64,000 nucleotides of DNA from Erythrobacter sp. F6033 (GTDB lineage: Bacteria; Pseudomonadota; Alphaproteobacteria; Sphingomonadales; Sphingomonadaceae). Below are positions 18,666 to 29,887 of this stretch, piece by piece. The stretch is taken from positions 1 through 64,000 of the forward strand of contig NZ_JALKAZ010000001.1 in NCBI RefSeq assembly GCF_023016005.1, written 5' to 3'. Numbering within the stretch: the stretch's first letter is position 1; the number at the start of each line of letters is the position of its first letter. The notes under the pieces were generated by a model. The model searched no databases, was not told the DNA's origin, and saw only the letters and a program-made list of their open reading frames with translations. Made by a program: the position numbers and the translations under genes.

Positions 18666-19559
18666 ATGCACGCCAGTACGGGAAATGCGGTCACGATCCG
18701 CTTCGCGCTGCCCGCGCCCGAACTGCGTGCCTACGTCACGACATATTACCACACCGATGTGCTTTGCAGCCCGTCAGAGCCTGTTCTCGAAGATTATCTC
18801 CACCCCGAATGGCCGAATTTGCGGTTCCTGACCAAAGGCTCATCGCATTCAGCGATCGGCAGTGAGCCTTTGTCCGAAAGCCCGGAATTTTCTGTCACTG
18901 GCCCGACCAGCCGCGCGGCGCGGTTCAGGCTTTCCAGCGGACGGAATTGGGGCATTGGCCTGCTCCCGCTTGGGTGGTCTGCATTGATCAATGCGCAGGC
19001 GGGCGATTACGCAGATCGCTCTGTTGACGGAGCACAGGACACCGCCTTTGAAGCGTTTCTGCCCCTTGCAAAAGCCTTGGTCGAAACTGATGGTGATTTT
19101 GATCGGGGTCTGTCGGAGATCGAGCGGCACATGGCTGGCTTGGCGGACAAAGTATCGCCGCAGGACCGCGCAATTTCCGCGATCAACGCGGCTCTCGTTG
19201 ACCCAGAGCTATCAAGCGTCAAAGATCTCGCCGAGCGTGTGGGTATGAATGTTCGTTCTTTGGAGCGTTTGTCGCGCCGTGCATTCGGCTTCACGCCCAA
19301 ACTTCTGCTGCGGCGGCAGCGTTTCTTGCGCAGCCTTTCCCGGTTCATGCTCGACCCTTCGATGAAGTGGCTGAGCACTTTGGATTATCAATACCATGAC
19401 CAGGCGCATTTCGTGCGCGATTTCAAACGCTTCATGGGGATGAGCCCGAGCGCTTACGCCAAATTGGAGAAGCCATTCCTGATCGCGGCTGCGCGGGCGC
19501 GGATGGAAATTGCGGGCGCGGCGGTGCAGGGCCTCCACAATCCCGACCGTGACGTTTGA
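18666..19559 (+). CDS. AraC family transcriptional regulator, tandem copy 2
   Basis: The 297-residue product shows the same architecture as the preceding gene: a sensor half with TTYYHTD and HPEWPNLRFL, then a DNA-binding half with VKDLAERVGMNVRSLERLSR, FGFTPKLLLRRQRFLRSLSR and DQAHFVRDFKRFMGMSPSAY. The intergenic gap of 120 bp is enough for a separate promoter. The GAGCAGAA before ATG 18666 is only a weak ribosome site. It lies upstream of pheS, but a role in controlling that gene is not implied. Confidence 0.88.
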   Translation: MHASTGNAVTIRFALPAPELRAYVTTYYHTDVLCSPSEPVLEDYLHPEWPNLRFLTKGSSHSAIGSEPLSESPEFSVTGPTSRAARFRLSSGRNWGIGLLPLGWSALINAQAGDYADRSVDGAQDTAFEAFLPLAKALVETDGDFDRGLSEIERHMAGLADKVSPQDRAISAINAALVDPELSSVKDLAERVGMNVRSLERLSRRAFGFTPKLLLRRQRFLRSLSRFMLDPSMKWLSTLDYQYHDQAHFVRDFKRFMGMSPSAYAKLEKPFLIAAARARMEIAGAAVQGLHNPDRDV

Positions 19560-19656
19560 GCAAAGAGTGATGTGAAAACGCGCCGGGTTTCCAATCGCGC
19601 TTTGCAACGCGCCCGATAGAACGCTAACGGACGCGCTCATTCTATTGAGCCGAAAC

Positions 19657-20757
19657 ATGACTGATTTGACACCACAAAAAGACGCGGCCCTCGCCGCAAT
19701 TGCTGACGCCGCTTCGTTGGAGGCGCTGGACGAGCAACGCGTCGCTGCGCTGGGTAAGAAAGGCTGGGTCAGTCTGGCCCTGAAAACACTCGGCGGAATG
19801 AGCCCTGAGGAGCGCCAAGAGGCGGCTCCCGCGATACAGGCCGTGCGCGGCGAAATCGCCCAAGCTATTGATGCGAAGAAAGCCGCATTGGAAACAGCCG
19901 AACTCGAAGCGCAGCTGGCCAGCGAGACGCTCGATCTGACGCTCCCGGCTCCGGCCACGCCGCAAGGTTCCATCCACCCTGTCAGTCAGGTGATGGATGA
20001 GTTGGCGGAAATTTTTGCCGACCTCGGCTTCTCGGTCGCAACCGGACCTGAGATCGAAGACGATTGGCACAACTTCACCGCGCTCAATATGGATGAAAGC
20101 CATCCTGCCCGCGCGATGCACGACACGTTCTATTTCCCTGATGCGGCACCTGATGGTGGGCAGATGCTCTTGCGCACGCACACGTCGCCCGTCCAAATCC
20201 GCAGCATGAAAGAGCACGGCGCGCCGATCCGTCTCATCGCGCCGGGCCGTGTGTACCGTTCTGACAGCGATGCGACCCACACCCCTATGTTCCACCAAGT
20301 CGAAGGCTTGGTCGTGGACCGTGACATCCATCTCGGCCATTTGAAGTGGACATTGGAGACATTCTTCAAGGCATTCTTTGAGCGCGAAGACATCACTTTG
20401 CGCCTGCGTCCGTCCTACTTCCCGTTCACCGAACCGAGTGTGGAAGTTGATGTGGGCTATTCCAACGAGGGCAACCGCCGCGTTGTCGGTGGCCACGGCG
20501 ATGCCGAGGGGCATGACTGGATGGAGCTTGGCGGCAGCGGCATGGTCAATCGCCGTGTGCTCGAAATGGCGGGCGTTGATCCCGATGAATATCAAGGCTT
20601 TGCCTTCGGCCTCGGGATCGACCGGATTGCCATGCTCAAATACGGCATGAACGATCTGCGCGCTTTCTTTGACGGCGATCCGCGCTGGCTTTCGCATTAC
20701 GGATTTGCTGCGGTTGATCAGCCGACCCTTTCCGCCGGTGTGGGAGCAGCCTCATGA
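19657..20757 (+). CDS. pheS: Phenylalanyl-tRNA synthetase alpha subunit
   Basis: The 366-residue product has an N-terminal coiled coil (residues 1-90) that binds tRNA, then the class II catalytic core with [24 protein letters not shown] (motif 2 region), [20 protein letters not shown] and the motif 3 [17 protein letters not shown] 19657 gives the usual short N-terminus; a TTG start 12 bp upstream is possible. It forms the alpha2-beta2 enzyme with PheT, whose gene overlaps its stop by 4 bp (ATGA). Confidence 0.97.
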   Translation: MTDLTPQKDAALAAIADAASLEALDEQRVAALGKKGWVSLALKTLGGMSPEERQEAAPAIQAVRGEIAQAIDAKKAALETAELEAQLASETLDLTLPAPATPQGSIHPVSQVMDELAEIFADLGFSVATGPEIEDDWHNFTALNMDESHPARAMHDTFYFPDAAPDGGQMLLRTHTSPVQIRSMKEHGAPIRLIAPGRVYRSDSDATHTPMFHQVEGLVVDRDIHLGHLKWTLETFFKAFFEREDITLRLRPSYFPFTEPSVEVDVGYSNEGNRRVVGGHGDAEGHDWMELGGSGMVNRRVLEMAGVDPDEYQGFAFGLGIDRIAMLKYGMNDLRAFFDGDPRWLSHYGFAAVDQPTLSAGVGAAS

Positions 20758-23165
20758 AGTTCTCTGTCACATGGCTCAAAGACCATCTGGAAACCGATGC
20801 GACGCTTTCCGAAATCACGGATTGCCTGAACGCAATCGGCTTGGAAGTCGAAGGCGTCGAGGACCCGGCACAGAGGCTTGCGGGCTTCACCGTTGCTAAG
20901 GTTCTGACCGCTGAAAAGCACCCTGATGCTGACAAGCTTCAGGTGCTGAGCGTTGATACTGGCGCGGGCGACCCTTTGCAGGTTGTCTGCGGCGCGCCCA
21001 ATGCGCGTGCTGGCATGATGGGTGTGCTCGGCCAGCCGGGTGCGGTTGTTCCGTCCAACGGTATGGAGCTGCGCAAAAGCGCCATTCGCGGTGTCGAATC
21101 CAACGGCATGATGTGCAGCGTGCGCGAGCTTGAACTGGGCGAAGATCACGACGGCATTATCGAATTGCCTGATGATGCACCCGTTGGCCACAGCTTTGCC
21201 GATTATCACGGTTCCTCTCCGATCATCGACGTTGCGATCACGCCGAACCGGCCGGATTGCATGGGTGTGTACGGCATTGCCCGCGATCTCGCGGCGGCTG
21301 GGCTGGGCAGGCTCAAACCGATTGCGTTTCCGAAATTCGACGCATCCGGCGAATGCCCGGTCGAAATCCGCACCGATGATGCAGAGGGTTGCCCTGCATT
21401 CTATGGCCGCGTGATCAAAGGCGTGAAAAACGGTCCGTCGCCTGATTGGCTGCAGCAACGTTTGCAAAGCGCTGGCCAGCGCCCGATCTCGCTGCTGGTC
21501 GATCTGACCAATTATCTCATGCTGGCCTATGGCCGTCCGGCGCATGCTTACGATCTGTCTAAGCTGTCGGGTGCAGCTATCGCGCGTCGTGCAAAGACCG
21601 GCGAGCAGGTCCTCGCGCTTAATGAGAAGACCTATACTCTCGATGACAGTATGGTTGTGATCGCGGACGATAAAGAGGTCCACGACATTGCCGGCATTAT
21701 GGGCGGCGAGAATTCGGGTGTATCCGATGACACGACCGATCTGCTGCTGGAGATCGCCTATTTCGATCCGCCGCGCATCGGTGTGACGGGCCGGAAGCTT
21801 GGCCTTGCTTCGGATGCGCGCACGCGTTTCGAGCGCGGGGTTGATCCGGAATTTTTGGATGATGGCCTGGACCTGCTCACCGGCTTGATCGTCGAACTGG
21901 CGGGCGGCACGGCGAGCGGAAAAGTGCATGCAGGTGCAGCACCGGGCGACGCCAAAGTGGTGGCTTTCGATACCGCGCTCACCGCAAAACTGGGCGGCGT
22001 CGAAGTCGCGGGTGATGAACAGCGCCGTATTCTCGAAAGTCTCGATTTCGCGGTTTCGGATGATTGGCAGGTCACCTGCCCGCTGCGTCGTCACGATATC
22101 GAAGGGCCAGCCGATCTTGTCGAAGAGATCGTGCGTATTCACGGCCTCGACAAAGTGGAAAGCGTCGCCTTGCCGCGCGCCGAAGGCGTTGCGAGGCCGA
22201 CCGCTACGGCGGAGCAAATCCTTGAACGCAAGCTGCGCCGCGCAGCAGCGGCAAGCGGGCTCAACGAAGCGATTACGTGGTCGTTCCTTCCCGAAGCGGA
22301 AGCTGCGCATTTCACCGCGACCGATGATCTTTGGAAGCTCGCCAATCCGATCAGCGAAGACATGAAAGTGATGCGCCCGTCGCTCATTCCCGGACTGTTG
22401 ATGGCGGCGAAACGCGCGGCAACGCGGGGCAGCACGTCGAGCCGTCTGTTCGAAATCGGGCGGCGGTATTTCCGAGGCTCTGACGGCATGAGCGATGAAC
22501 GCGCTACGGTGGGTGTTGTGCTGTCGGGTGAGAAAGTGGCGCGCGGCTGGGCCAATGGCAAAGCTGCGATGTTTGACGCTTATGATGCGAAGGCATCGGC
22601 GCTCGAATTGCTGGCCGCTGCGGGCGCGCCAGCGGACAAGCTGATGGTTATGGAGCCTGTCGTCGATGGCGAGGGCACGCAATTCCATCCGGGGCAATCG
22701 GCAACTCTGCGCCTTGGTCCGAAGAAGGTGCTTGCGCGGTTTGGCATGATCCATCCTGCGACGCTCAAGGCGTTTGATGTGGATGGCCCGATCGCCGCGG
22801 TCGAGATTTTCCTCGATGCGATCCCTCAGAAGAAAGCCGGCAAAGGCCCCGTCAGCTTCGCACGGCCAAGTTTCACGCCGCCGGCCTTGCAATCGGTGAC
22901 CCGCGATTTTGCGTTCCTAATTCCTACAAGCACAAGCGCAGCCGATCTCATTCGCGCAGTCCGATCTGCTGATAAGGCGAACATTACAGACGCCCGAGTG
23001 TTCGACGTTTTCGAAGGCCAAGGCGTGCCGGAAGGCAAGAAATCGGTCGCAGTCGAAGTGACGCTTCAACCGCAAGAGAAGTCTTACAAAGACGCCGATC
23101 TCAAAGCGATTTCGGATGCGATTGTGGCCTCTGCAGCCAAACAGGGGGCGGAACTGCGCGGTTAA
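20754..23165 (+). CDS. pheT: Phenylalanyl-tRNA synthetase beta subunit
   Basis: The 803-residue product starts [12 protein letters not shown] and contains, in order, the N-terminal tRNA-binding EMAP-like domain (about 40-150, [15 protein letters not shown]), the B3/B4 editing domain (about 210-380), B5, the catalytic-like core (about 470-690) and a C-terminal anticodon-binding FDX-ACB domain (about 710-803, [11 protein letters not shown]). It is translationally coupled to pheS by an ATGA overlap. Confidence 0.97.
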   Translation: MKFSVTWLKDHLETDATLSEITDCLNAIGLEVEGVEDPAQRLAGFTVAKVLTAEKHPDADKLQVLSVDTGAGDPLQVVCGAPNARAGMMGVLGQPGAVVPSNGMELRKSAIRGVESNGMMCSVRELELGEDHDGIIELPDDAPVGHSFADYHGSSPIIDVAITPNRPDCMGVYGIARDLAAAGLGRLKPIAFPKFDASGECPVEIRTDDAEGCPAFYGRVIKGVKNGPSPDWLQQRLQSAGQRPISLLVDLTNYLMLAYGRPAHAYDLSKLSGAAIARRAKTGEQVLALNEKTYTLDDSMVVIADDKEVHDIAGIMGGENSGVSDDTTDLLLEIAYFDPPRIGVTGRKLGLASDARTRFERGVDPEFLDDGLDLLTGLIVELAGGTASGKVHAGAAPGDAKVVAFDTALTAKLGGVEVAGDEQRRILESLDFAVSDDWQVTCPLRRHDIEGPADLVEEIVRIHGLDKVESVALPRAEGVARPTATAEQILERKLRRAAAASGLNEAITWSFLPEAEAAHFTATDDLWKLANPISEDMKVMRPSLIPGLLMAAKRAATRGSTSSRLFEIGRRYFRGSDGMSDERATVGVVLSGEKVARGWANGKAAMFDAYDAKASALELLAAAGAPADKLMVMEPVVDGEGTQFHPGQSATLRLGPKKVLARFGMIHPATLKAFDVDGPIAAVEIFLDAIPQKKAGKGPVSFARPSFTPPALQSVTRDFAFLIPTSTSAADLIRAVRSADKANITDARVFDVFEGQGVPEGKKSVAVEVTLQPQEKSYKDADLKAISDAIVASAAKQGAELRG

Positions 23166-23186
23166 GCCGTTCGGGTCTGACACATC

Positions 23187-24719
23187 ATGTCCAATCGCCG
23201 CACCTTCGCGATCATTTCGCACCCCGATGCCGGTAAAACGACGCTAACGGAAAAGCTGCTGCTGCAAGGCGGCGCGATTCACTTGGCGGGCGAGGTGAAA
23301 GCTCGAGGGGCGCAGCGGCGTGCGCGGTCTGACTGGATGAAGATCGAGCAGCAACGCGGCATCTCGGTCACGTCTTCTGTGATGACATTCGAGAAAGAAT
23401 ACGAGGGCGAAACGATCACCTTCAACCTGCTCGATACGCCGGGCCACGAGGACTTTTCAGAAGACACCTACCGGACCCTAACCGCCGTAGACAGCGCCGT
23501 AATGGTGATTGACGCGGCTAAAGGTATCGAGCCGCAGACCAGAAAATTGTTCGAGGTTTGCCGGCTTCGCAATGTTCCGATCATCACCTTCGTCAACAAG
23601 GTAGACCGCGAAGGCCGCGATCCGTTTGAGACGCTCGATGAAGTGGCCGACATGCTCGCCCTCGACGTGTCGCCGCAAATGTGGCCCATCGGAATGGGTG
23701 GCCAATTTGAAGGCATACTGGATTTCGCCAGCGGCGAAGTCAGCCGTCCCGAGGGGCCGTCCAAAGAGTTTCTCGGCAAGCGCGATAGCGATCCTGAAAT
23801 CCCTGACAATTTCGCCGAAGAAGCCGAACTGGCGCAGGTCGGCTATCCCGAGTTTGACTTGGAGGCCTATCGCAGCGGCGATTTGACGCCTGTCTATTTC
23901 GGATCGGCTCTCAAGAACTTCGGCGTTACCGAACTGATCGATGCGATTGCCAAGCACGCTCCGCCGCCGCGTCCTCAACCGGCTGGCGATGAGCAAATTG
24001 CGCCTGATCACGATGAAGTCACCGGCTTCATCTTCAAAGTGCAAGCCAATATGGACCCGAACCACCGTGACCGGATCGCCTTTATGCGTCAGGTTTCGGG
24101 CACGTTTAAGCGTGGGATGAAGCTGACACCGTCCGGTCTTGGTAAACCGATTGCGATCCATTCGCCGATCCTGTTTTTCGCGCAGGACCGCGAGATTGCG
24201 GATACCGCCGAGGCAGGCGACATTATCGGCATCCCGAACCACGGCACTTTGCGCGTCGGCGATACGCTTTCTGAAAAGGACGTGCTGCGCTTCACAGGTC
24301 TGCCAAATTTTGCACCGGAGATCCTGCGCCGCGTTCAGCTGAAAGATCCGACCAAGACGAAACAACTTCGCAAGGCGCTCGACGATCTTTCCGAAGAAGG
24401 CGTCATCCAGGTGTTCTACCCGGAGCTGGGTGCGCAGCATATTGTTGGTGTTGTCGGACAGCTTCAACTCGAAGTGCTGATCTCGCGTCTATCGGCGGAG
24501 TATAAGGTCGAGGCTGCTCTGGAAGCAGCGCCCTTTGCAACCGCGCGCTGGGTTAAGGGTGATCAGAAGGCGCTGGATGAATTCGAGCAGTTCAATCGCG
24601 CCAACCTCGCAAAAGACCGTGATGGCGACATGGTGTTCATGGCCAAGAGCCCTTGGGATGTGAATTATCAGGTCGAAAAGAACCCCGACCTCACCTTTTC
24701 CGCCACCAAGGAAAGGTAG
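23187..24719 (+). CDS. prfC: Peptide chain release factor 3
   Basis: The 510-residue GTPase has G1 SHPDAGKTTLTEKLLL, the switch region EQQRGISVTSSV, G3 DTPGHEDFSEDTYR and G4 NKVDREGRDP, followed by domain II and the RF3-specific C-terminal domain. Its length is slightly under that of E. coli RF3. It recycles RF1 and RF2 from the ribosome after termination. It begins 21 bp after pheT. Confidence 0.95.
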   Translation: MSNRRTFAIISHPDAGKTTLTEKLLLQGGAIHLAGEVKARGAQRRARSDWMKIEQQRGISVTSSVMTFEKEYEGETITFNLLDTPGHEDFSEDTYRTLTAVDSAVMVIDAAKGIEPQTRKLFEVCRLRNVPIITFVNKVDREGRDPFETLDEVADMLALDVSPQMWPIGMGGQFEGILDFASGEVSRPEGPSKEFLGKRDSDPEIPDNFAEEAELAQVGYPEFDLEAYRSGDLTPVYFGSALKNFGVTELIDAIAKHAPPPRPQPAGDEQIAPDHDEVTGFIFKVQANMDPNHRDRIAFMRQVSGTFKRGMKLTPSGLGKPIAIHSPILFFAQDREIADTAEAGDIIGIPNHGTLRVGDTLSEKDVLRFTGLPNFAPEILRRVQLKDPTKTKQLRKALDDLSEEGVIQVFYPELGAQHIVGVVGQLQLEVLISRLSAEYKVEAALEAAPFATARWVKGDQKALDEFEQFNRANLAKDRDGDMVFMAKSPWDVNYQVEKNPDLTFSATKER

Positions 24720-24757
24720 TCTTGCAGGCTTGGCCCATTCGCGGCAAAGCCTGATCC

Positions 24758-25627
24758 ATGACTGTATCCGGCCCGACTTCGCAGACCTTTATCTCGCAGC
24801 GCCTCAAGCTGAACTATTTCGACTGGGGCAATCACGAAAAGCCGCCGCTTGTTCTCGTCCATGGCGGGCGTGATCATGCGCGTAGCTGGGATTGGACTGC
24901 CGAGCAGCTGGCGCAGGATTGGCATGTCGTTGCGATGGATCATCGCGGGCACGGGGACAGCGATTGGGTGTCTGACGGCAACTACAATTCCAACGATATG
25001 GTCTATGATCTTGCGCAGCTGGTGCATCAACTGGGGCGTGGGCCCGTTACGATTGTGTCCCATTCGATGGGAGGCAATGTCTCGCTGCGATACGCCGGTA
25101 TGTTCCCAGATATGGTAACAAAGCTGGTCGCGATCGAAGGGTTGGGGCCGTCGCCAGAGTGGAAAGAAAAGCAGCGTTCCACCCCCTATCCCGAGCGGAT
25201 GCGTGAGTGGATCGAGAAAAAGCGCAAGGCCGCTGGTCGAAGCCCGCGCAAATACGACACTATCGAAGCTGCCTTCGCCCGGATGATTGAGGAAAACTCC
25301 TACCTTACCGAGGTTCAGGCCAAGCATTTGACTGTCCATGGCGTGACCCGCAACGAAGATGGCACCTATACATGGAAATTCGATCCGCATCTGAACGTGT
25401 GGGGCGTGGAAGATGTCGCTGATGAATTTATCGAGGCGACATGGGCGGCGATCTCCTGCCCGACTTTGCTGCTTTATGGAGCGGACAGCTGGGCTTCCAA
25501 TCCGGAGAAAGACGGCCGGATCAAACACTTCAATAATGCGGAGGTGGTCGAATTCAAGGAAGCCGGGCACTGGCTTCATCACGACCAGTTCGACAAATTC
25601 ATGAAAGTCTTGCAAGACTTTCTCTGA
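24758..25627 (+). CDS. Alpha/beta hydrolase
   Basis: The 289-residue product has the alpha/beta fold landmarks: oxyanion HGGRDHARSW (about 35-44), nucleophile elbow SHSMGGNVSL (Ser at about 108) and a C-terminal catalytic His in EAGHWLHHDQ. The acid is probably the Asp in LLYGADSWA. No lid signature allows a substrate call; similar proteins are annotated as epoxide hydrolases, haloalkane dehalogenases or esterases. It is followed after 17 bp by a PNPOx-like gene and may share its transcript. Confidence 0.85.
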   Translation: MTVSGPTSQTFISQRLKLNYFDWGNHEKPPLVLVHGGRDHARSWDWTAEQLAQDWHVVAMDHRGHGDSDWVSDGNYNSNDMVYDLAQLVHQLGRGPVTIVSHSMGGNVSLRYAGMFPDMVTKLVAIEGLGPSPEWKEKQRSTPYPERMREWIEKKRKAAGRSPRKYDTIEAAFARMIEENSYLTEVQAKHLTVHGVTRNEDGTYTWKFDPHLNVWGVEDVADEFIEATWAAISCPTLLLYGADSWASNPEKDGRIKHFNNAEVVEFKEAGHWLHHDQFDKFMKVLQDFL

Positions 25628-25644
25628 ACTGACGGAGCGAAAAT

Positions 25645-26214
25645 ATGGCTGATTTCTTCGATGCGCTTGAGCCCAAGCATGTGGCGATGATTGAGAAACA
25701 GCCAGTGTTCTTTGTGGCCACCGCTGCCGCCGATGGACGGATCAATCTCAGCCCCAAAGGCTATGATGCCTTTCGCGTCATCTCGCCAACACGGGTTGCC
25801 TATCTTGATCTTGCCGGATCCGGCAACGAGACGCACGCGCATCTGATCGCTGACCAAGATGATGCGGGGCGTATCACGATCATGTTCACCAACTTTGACC
25901 GGCCTGCACTAATCCTGCGCATTTATGGCAAGGGGAAGCCCGTCCTGCCTCAGGATGATGGCTGGGATGAACTGGCGGATCATTTCACAATGATGCCGGG
26001 CACGCGGCAAATTTTTGATATTGCCATCGAAAGCATCCAGACCAGCTGCGGCTGGGGTGTTCCGTTTATGAGCCTTGAGGGCGAGCGCGAAACACTCAAA
26101 AAGGCGCACCGCCTGTCTGAGCCAGCCGAGTGGGAGGCGAAAGCCGCTACCAGAACCAAAAGCATCGATGGGCTGCCTACCCGGGCAACAGACAGGTATA
26201 TTACGGGTGAGTAG
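25645..26214 (+). CDS. Pyridoxamine 5'-phosphate oxidase-like flavoprotein
   Basis: The 189-residue product has a split-barrel FMN-binding fold: FFVATAAADGRINLSPKGYD near the N-terminus, then a strand pattern with RITIMFTNFDRPALILRIYG. The C-terminal half carries QTSCGWGVPF, as in the PNPOx-related proteins of unknown substrate and not in true PdxH. It probably binds a flavin and acts on a small cytoplasmic redox substrate. A GGAG site precedes ATG 25645. Confidence 0.8.
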   Translation: MADFFDALEPKHVAMIEKQPVFFVATAAADGRINLSPKGYDAFRVISPTRVAYLDLAGSGNETHAHLIADQDDAGRITIMFTNFDRPALILRIYGKGKPVLPQDDGWDELADHFTMMPGTRQIFDIAIESIQTSCGWGVPFMSLEGERETLKKAHRLSEPAEWEAKAATRTKSIDGLPTRATDRYITGE

Positions 26215-26373
26215 ATTCATCTGAAATTTTGTATCTTGCTCTAGCCCGGCCAGAGCATTCTTATGAATGTGATGCCTAAAAAATAAACAAAAGATTAAAT
26301 GTTGGGCAAGTTATCTGTCTGTTGTGCCGCCATAAGGGATGCCCGCCGCTCGGGAATTCGATGAATCGAGATT

Positions 26374-26389
26374 TGGCACACCGTTTGCA
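26374..26389 (+). promoter_or_regulatory. Sigma-54 promoter of glnK-amtB
   Basis: TGGCAC-N5-TTGCA matches the -24/-12 consensus of RpoN-dependent promoters exactly. It ends 46 bp before the glnK ATG, leaving room for a short leader. The family context (PII plus AmtB) is a classic NtrC/RpoN target, so control by nitrogen limitation is strongly implied. I could not identify clear NtrC-binding repeats in the 160 bp upstream. Confidence 0.9.
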
Positions 26390-26396
26390 CTCCTAA

Positions 26397-26774
<378 letters not shown>

Positions 26775-26786
26775 AGGGGACAACGC

Positions 26787-28115
26787 ATGATCCGCAAATT
26801 TCTCACCGGAGCAGGTGTCGCTGGCTCCTCGCTCTTCATATCAACTGCCGCCGCCGCGCAAGAAGCCGCTGCGGCAGTTCCCAATCCGGGCAACAATGCC
26901 TGGATGATGACATCAACCGTTCTGGTTCTGTTGATGATCCTTCCGGGTCTGGCCCTGTTTTATGGCGGTTTGACCCGTTCGAAGAACATGCTTTCGACCA
27001 TGACCCAGATCGGCTCGACCGCCGCTCTGGCGATGCTGATCTGGGTGATGTGGGGCTTCTCGCTCGCATTCGGATCGGTTCCGATTGAAGGCTTTTTGGG
27101 CCAGTTTATCAGTGGGGGCAGTTACTTCCTTGCTGGCATGAGCGCAGAATCCACGGCCGCGACATTCACTGATGAAGTCATCAGTGAATATGTCTTTGTC
27201 AGTTTTCAGATGACATTCGCCGCGATCACTGCCGCGCTGATCCTCGGCGCCACTGCCGAGCGCATGAAGTTCAACGCCGTGATGCTCTTCGTTCCGATCT
27301 GGCTGACAATTGTCTATTTCCCGATCGCCCACATGGTATGGGCAGGTGACGGATTGCTGTTTGAGGCGGGCGCGCTTGATTTTGCTGGCGGTACTGTTGT
27401 GCACATCAACGCAGGTGTTTCGGGTCTGGTTCTCGCATACCTTCTTGGCAAGCGTCGCGGCTACCCGGCTGAGCCGATGCCACCGCACTCGCTTACTATG
27501 ACAATGGTCGGCACTGGCCTTCTGTGGGTTGGCTGGTTCGGCTTTAACGCTGGCTCCGCCTTGGAAGCCGATGGCTTTGCTGGTCTTGCGATGATCAACA
27601 CATTCGTTGCGACTGCCGCTGGCGCGCTGACATGGATGGTTATCGAGCGCATGGCAGGACACAAGGGCTCCGCTCTTGGCTTCTGCTCTGGCGTGATCGC
27701 TGGTCTTGTTGCTGTCACACCGGCTGCGGGTAACAGCGGACCATTTGGCGCCATCCTGCTCGGCATCGCATCTTCTGTCGTTTGCTACTTCTTCGTTGCG
27801 AAGGTGAAGGCGAAGTTCGGATATGACGACTCGCTGGACGCATTCGGCATCCACGGCATTGGCGGCATTGTCGGCGCTATCGGAACAGGCCTTGTCTATC
27901 AGCCATTCCTCGGTGGTCCTGGCGACGGTTCTACCCCCCTCTTGGCTCAGCTTTGGGTTCAGACTGAGGGTGTGCTCGTGACGATTGTATGGGCCGGTAT
28001 CGGCACTCTGATCGCTGGCTTCATTGTCCAGATGCTGATCGGATTGCGTGTCGAAGAAGAAGCCGAAGTCGACGGGCTCGACATCTCCGAACACGGGGAA
28101 CGCGCCTACAATTAG
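26787..28115 (+). CDS. amtB: Ammonium transporter
   Basis: The 442-residue product has a cleavable signal peptide (about 1-24, ending AAAA) followed by the eleven-helix Amt core. Recognisable are MLSTMTQIGSTAALAMLIWV, the pore His in VVHINAGVSGLVLAYLLGKR, GWFGFNAGSALEADG and the second pore His in FGIHGIGGIVGAIGTG. It conducts ammonium across the inner membrane under nitrogen limitation and forms the second gene of the glnK-amtB operon. Confidence 0.97.
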   Translation: MIRKFLTGAGVAGSSLFISTAAAAQEAAAAVPNPGNNAWMMTSTVLVLLMILPGLALFYGGLTRSKNMLSTMTQIGSTAALAMLIWVMWGFSLAFGSVPIEGFLGQFISGGSYFLAGMSAESTAATFTDEVISEYVFVSFQMTFAAITAALILGATAERMKFNAVMLFVPIWLTIVYFPIAHMVWAGDGLLFEAGALDFAGGTVVHINAGVSGLVLAYLLGKRRGYPAEPMPPHSLTMTMVGTGLLWVGWFGFNAGSALEADGFAGLAMINTFVATAAGALTWMVIERMAGHKGSALGFCSGVIAGLVAVTPAAGNSGPFGAILLGIASSVVCYFFVAKVKAKFGYDDSLDAFGIHGIGGIVGAIGTGLVYQPFLGGPGDGSTPLLAQLWVQTEGVLVTIVWAGIGTLIAGFIVQMLIGLRVEEEAEVDGLDISEHGERAYN

Positions 28116-28200
28116 ACAACCAGTTTGGCGGGGGAAGAACTCTCTCCTCTCCTTTTCTCCCGCCTCCACACGTTCCTCCTGCGAACGAACAAACTGATAA

Positions 28201-28237
28201 GGGCCGGAGCGGCATACCCGCTCCGGCCCCTTTTTTT
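28201..28237 (+). terminator. Rho-independent terminator of glnK-amtB
   Basis: GGGCCGGAGCG pairs with CGCTCCGGCCC around a 7-base loop and is followed by seven T. It also stands at the 3' end of the converging GMC oxidoreductase gene but is oriented for amtB. Confidence 0.92.
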
Positions 28238-28273
28238 GGTATTTGCCCTTTAAGCAGAGACGCTTGAGTCAGA

Positions 28274-29863
28274 TCAGGCTTTTTCGGCTGCCTTGATAAA
28301 GTCAGCGCAGCGTTCGCCGATCATAATGCTGGGCGCGTTGGTGTTGCCGCTTACGATCTTGGGCATGACGCTCGCATCGGCGATCCAGAGACCTTCCAAT
28401 CCGCGCACTTTCAGCGTCGGATCAACAACCGCATCGTCGTCTGCGCCCATGCGGCACGTGCCGACCGGGTGATAGACTGTGTCCGCTCGGTTGCGGATCA
28501 TTTCATCGAGAGCGGCGTCGTCATTCAGATCGACTGGGTGCCGATCGGTCGGACCATAGACCTGCAACGGCGGCGCATCCGCAATCCGGTGCGACAGGCG
28601 AATACCTTCGCGTAAAGTTGCGATATCGCGATCATCGTCGAGGAAGTTCGGGTCAATCACAGGCGCCGCCGCAGCATCACCCGACCCCAGCCGAACCGTG
28701 CCTTTGCTTTCTGGACGCAGCACACAGGCGTGTAGAGAGAAGCCGTAACCTTTCACATTTTCGCGGCCATGATCTTCGAGCACAGCAGGAACAAAGTGCC
28801 ACTGAATATCCGGTGCTGGAGCGTCTTTCATCACGGTCCAGAATCCGCCTGCCTCGGCATATGGCGTGGTCATCGCGCCGGTGCGTTTGCGGCGGTGTTC
28901 GAAAATGGCGCCAGCCATCTTGAGCGTACCTTTCAGCGTGCCGCCAATCGGAACGTCGCTTTCCGTTTCCCAGCCGGACACATAGTCGATGTGATCCTGC
29001 AGGTTCCCACCGACATCCTTGCGGTCCAACACTACGTCGATACCGTTGTCTTTGAGGTGCTCCGCCGGGCCGATGCCCGATAGCATCATGATCTGCGGCG
29101 AATTGAATGCACCAGCAGAGAGAATCACGCCGCGCTGGGCATAGATCATCTCGCTGCGCTTCCCGCGCCGGACCATCACACCTGTCACACGGCCGCCTTC
29201 AACAACGAGCTTTTCAACCAGTGTCTTTGTGCGGATGGCGAAATTGCCCTGCTCACGGATCGGTTCGACATAGGCGCGGGCAGCGGACCAGCGTTCGCCG
29301 TTTCGCTGCGTCACTTGATACAGGCCAAAGCCTTCGTGCCGCTCGCCGTTGAAATCATCATTGGGACGCATTTGGAGCGATGCAGCCGCTTCGACAAATG
29401 CGTGGCTTGTGGGGTTGGGCGATCCTTGATCGGAGACGAACAATGGCCCGCCTTCGCCATGATATTTATCGCCTCCGCGCTCATTCGATTCCGCCCTTTT
29501 GAAATAGGGCAGCACATCCTCATACGACCAACCGTCGCAACCCATCGCCGCCCAGTTGTCATAATCCCATTTGTTGCCGCGAATATAGACCATCGCGTTG
29601 ATTGCGGATGATCCGCCGAGCCCTTTTCCGCGCGGTTGATACCCGATCCGGCCATTCAGCCCCTTTTGCGGAACAGTGTCGAATTTGTAATTCGAGGAAT
29701 TGCGGATGAACGGCATAAAGCCTGGCGTTTTGATAATGACATTGTCATTCCGTCCGCCCGCCTCAATCAAACAGACACGGCGGGTGCCATCAACAGCCAA
29801 GCGCCCGGCGACTGCGCTGCCACCACTTCCTCCGCCGATAACGACGTAATCGAAACTCTCCAT
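28274..29863 (-). CDS. GMC family FAD-dependent alcohol/choline dehydrogenase
   Basis: The 529-residue product has an N-terminal FAD dinucleotide fold [17 protein letters not shown], then GMC signature 1 ([19 protein letters not shown]), signature 2 in [16 protein letters not shown], and the C-terminal active-site region [10 protein letters not shown] followed by [12 protein letters not shown]. Length and motifs fit the choline-dehydrogenase-like branch, many members of which oxidise aliphatic or polyethylene-glycol alcohols in sphingomonads. It follows a sterol desaturase gene by 24 bp, so a lipid or long-chain alcohol substrate is plausible; no betaine genes are nearby to support choline. 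Confidence 0.9.
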   Translation of the reverse strand: MESFDYVVIGGGSGGSAVAGRLAVDGTRRVCLIEAGGRNDNVIIKTPGFMPFIRNSSNYKFDTVPQKGLNGRIGYQPRGKGLGGSSAINAMVYIRGNKWDYDNWAAMGCDGWSYEDVLPYFKRAESNERGGDKYHGEGGPLFVSDQGSPNPTSHAFVEAAASLQMRPNDDFNGERHEGFGLYQVTQRNGERWSAARAYVEPIREQGNFAIRTKTLVEKLVVEGGRVTGVMVRRGKRSEMIYAQRGVILSAGAFNSPQIMMLSGIGPAEHLKDNGIDVVLDRKDVGGNLQDHIDYVSGWETESDVPIGGTLKGTLKMAGAIFEHRRKRTGAMTTPYAEAGGFWTVMKDAPAPDIQWHFVPAVLEDHGRENVKGYGFSLHACVLRPESKGTVRLGSGDAAAAPVIDPNFLDDDRDIATLREGIRLSHRIADAPPLQVYGPTDRHPVDLNDDAALDEMIRNRADTVYHPVGTCRMGADDDAVVDPTLKVRGLEGLWIADASVMPKIVSGNTNAPSIMIGERCADFIKAAEKA

Positions 29864-29887
29864 GATCTCTCCTCTTGAGAGACAGGA

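Noticed and set aside
20718..22892. 724-codon minus-strand frame over pheT
   Set aside because: It runs antisense to an unambiguous pheT with all of its domains; it is a high-GC shadow frame.
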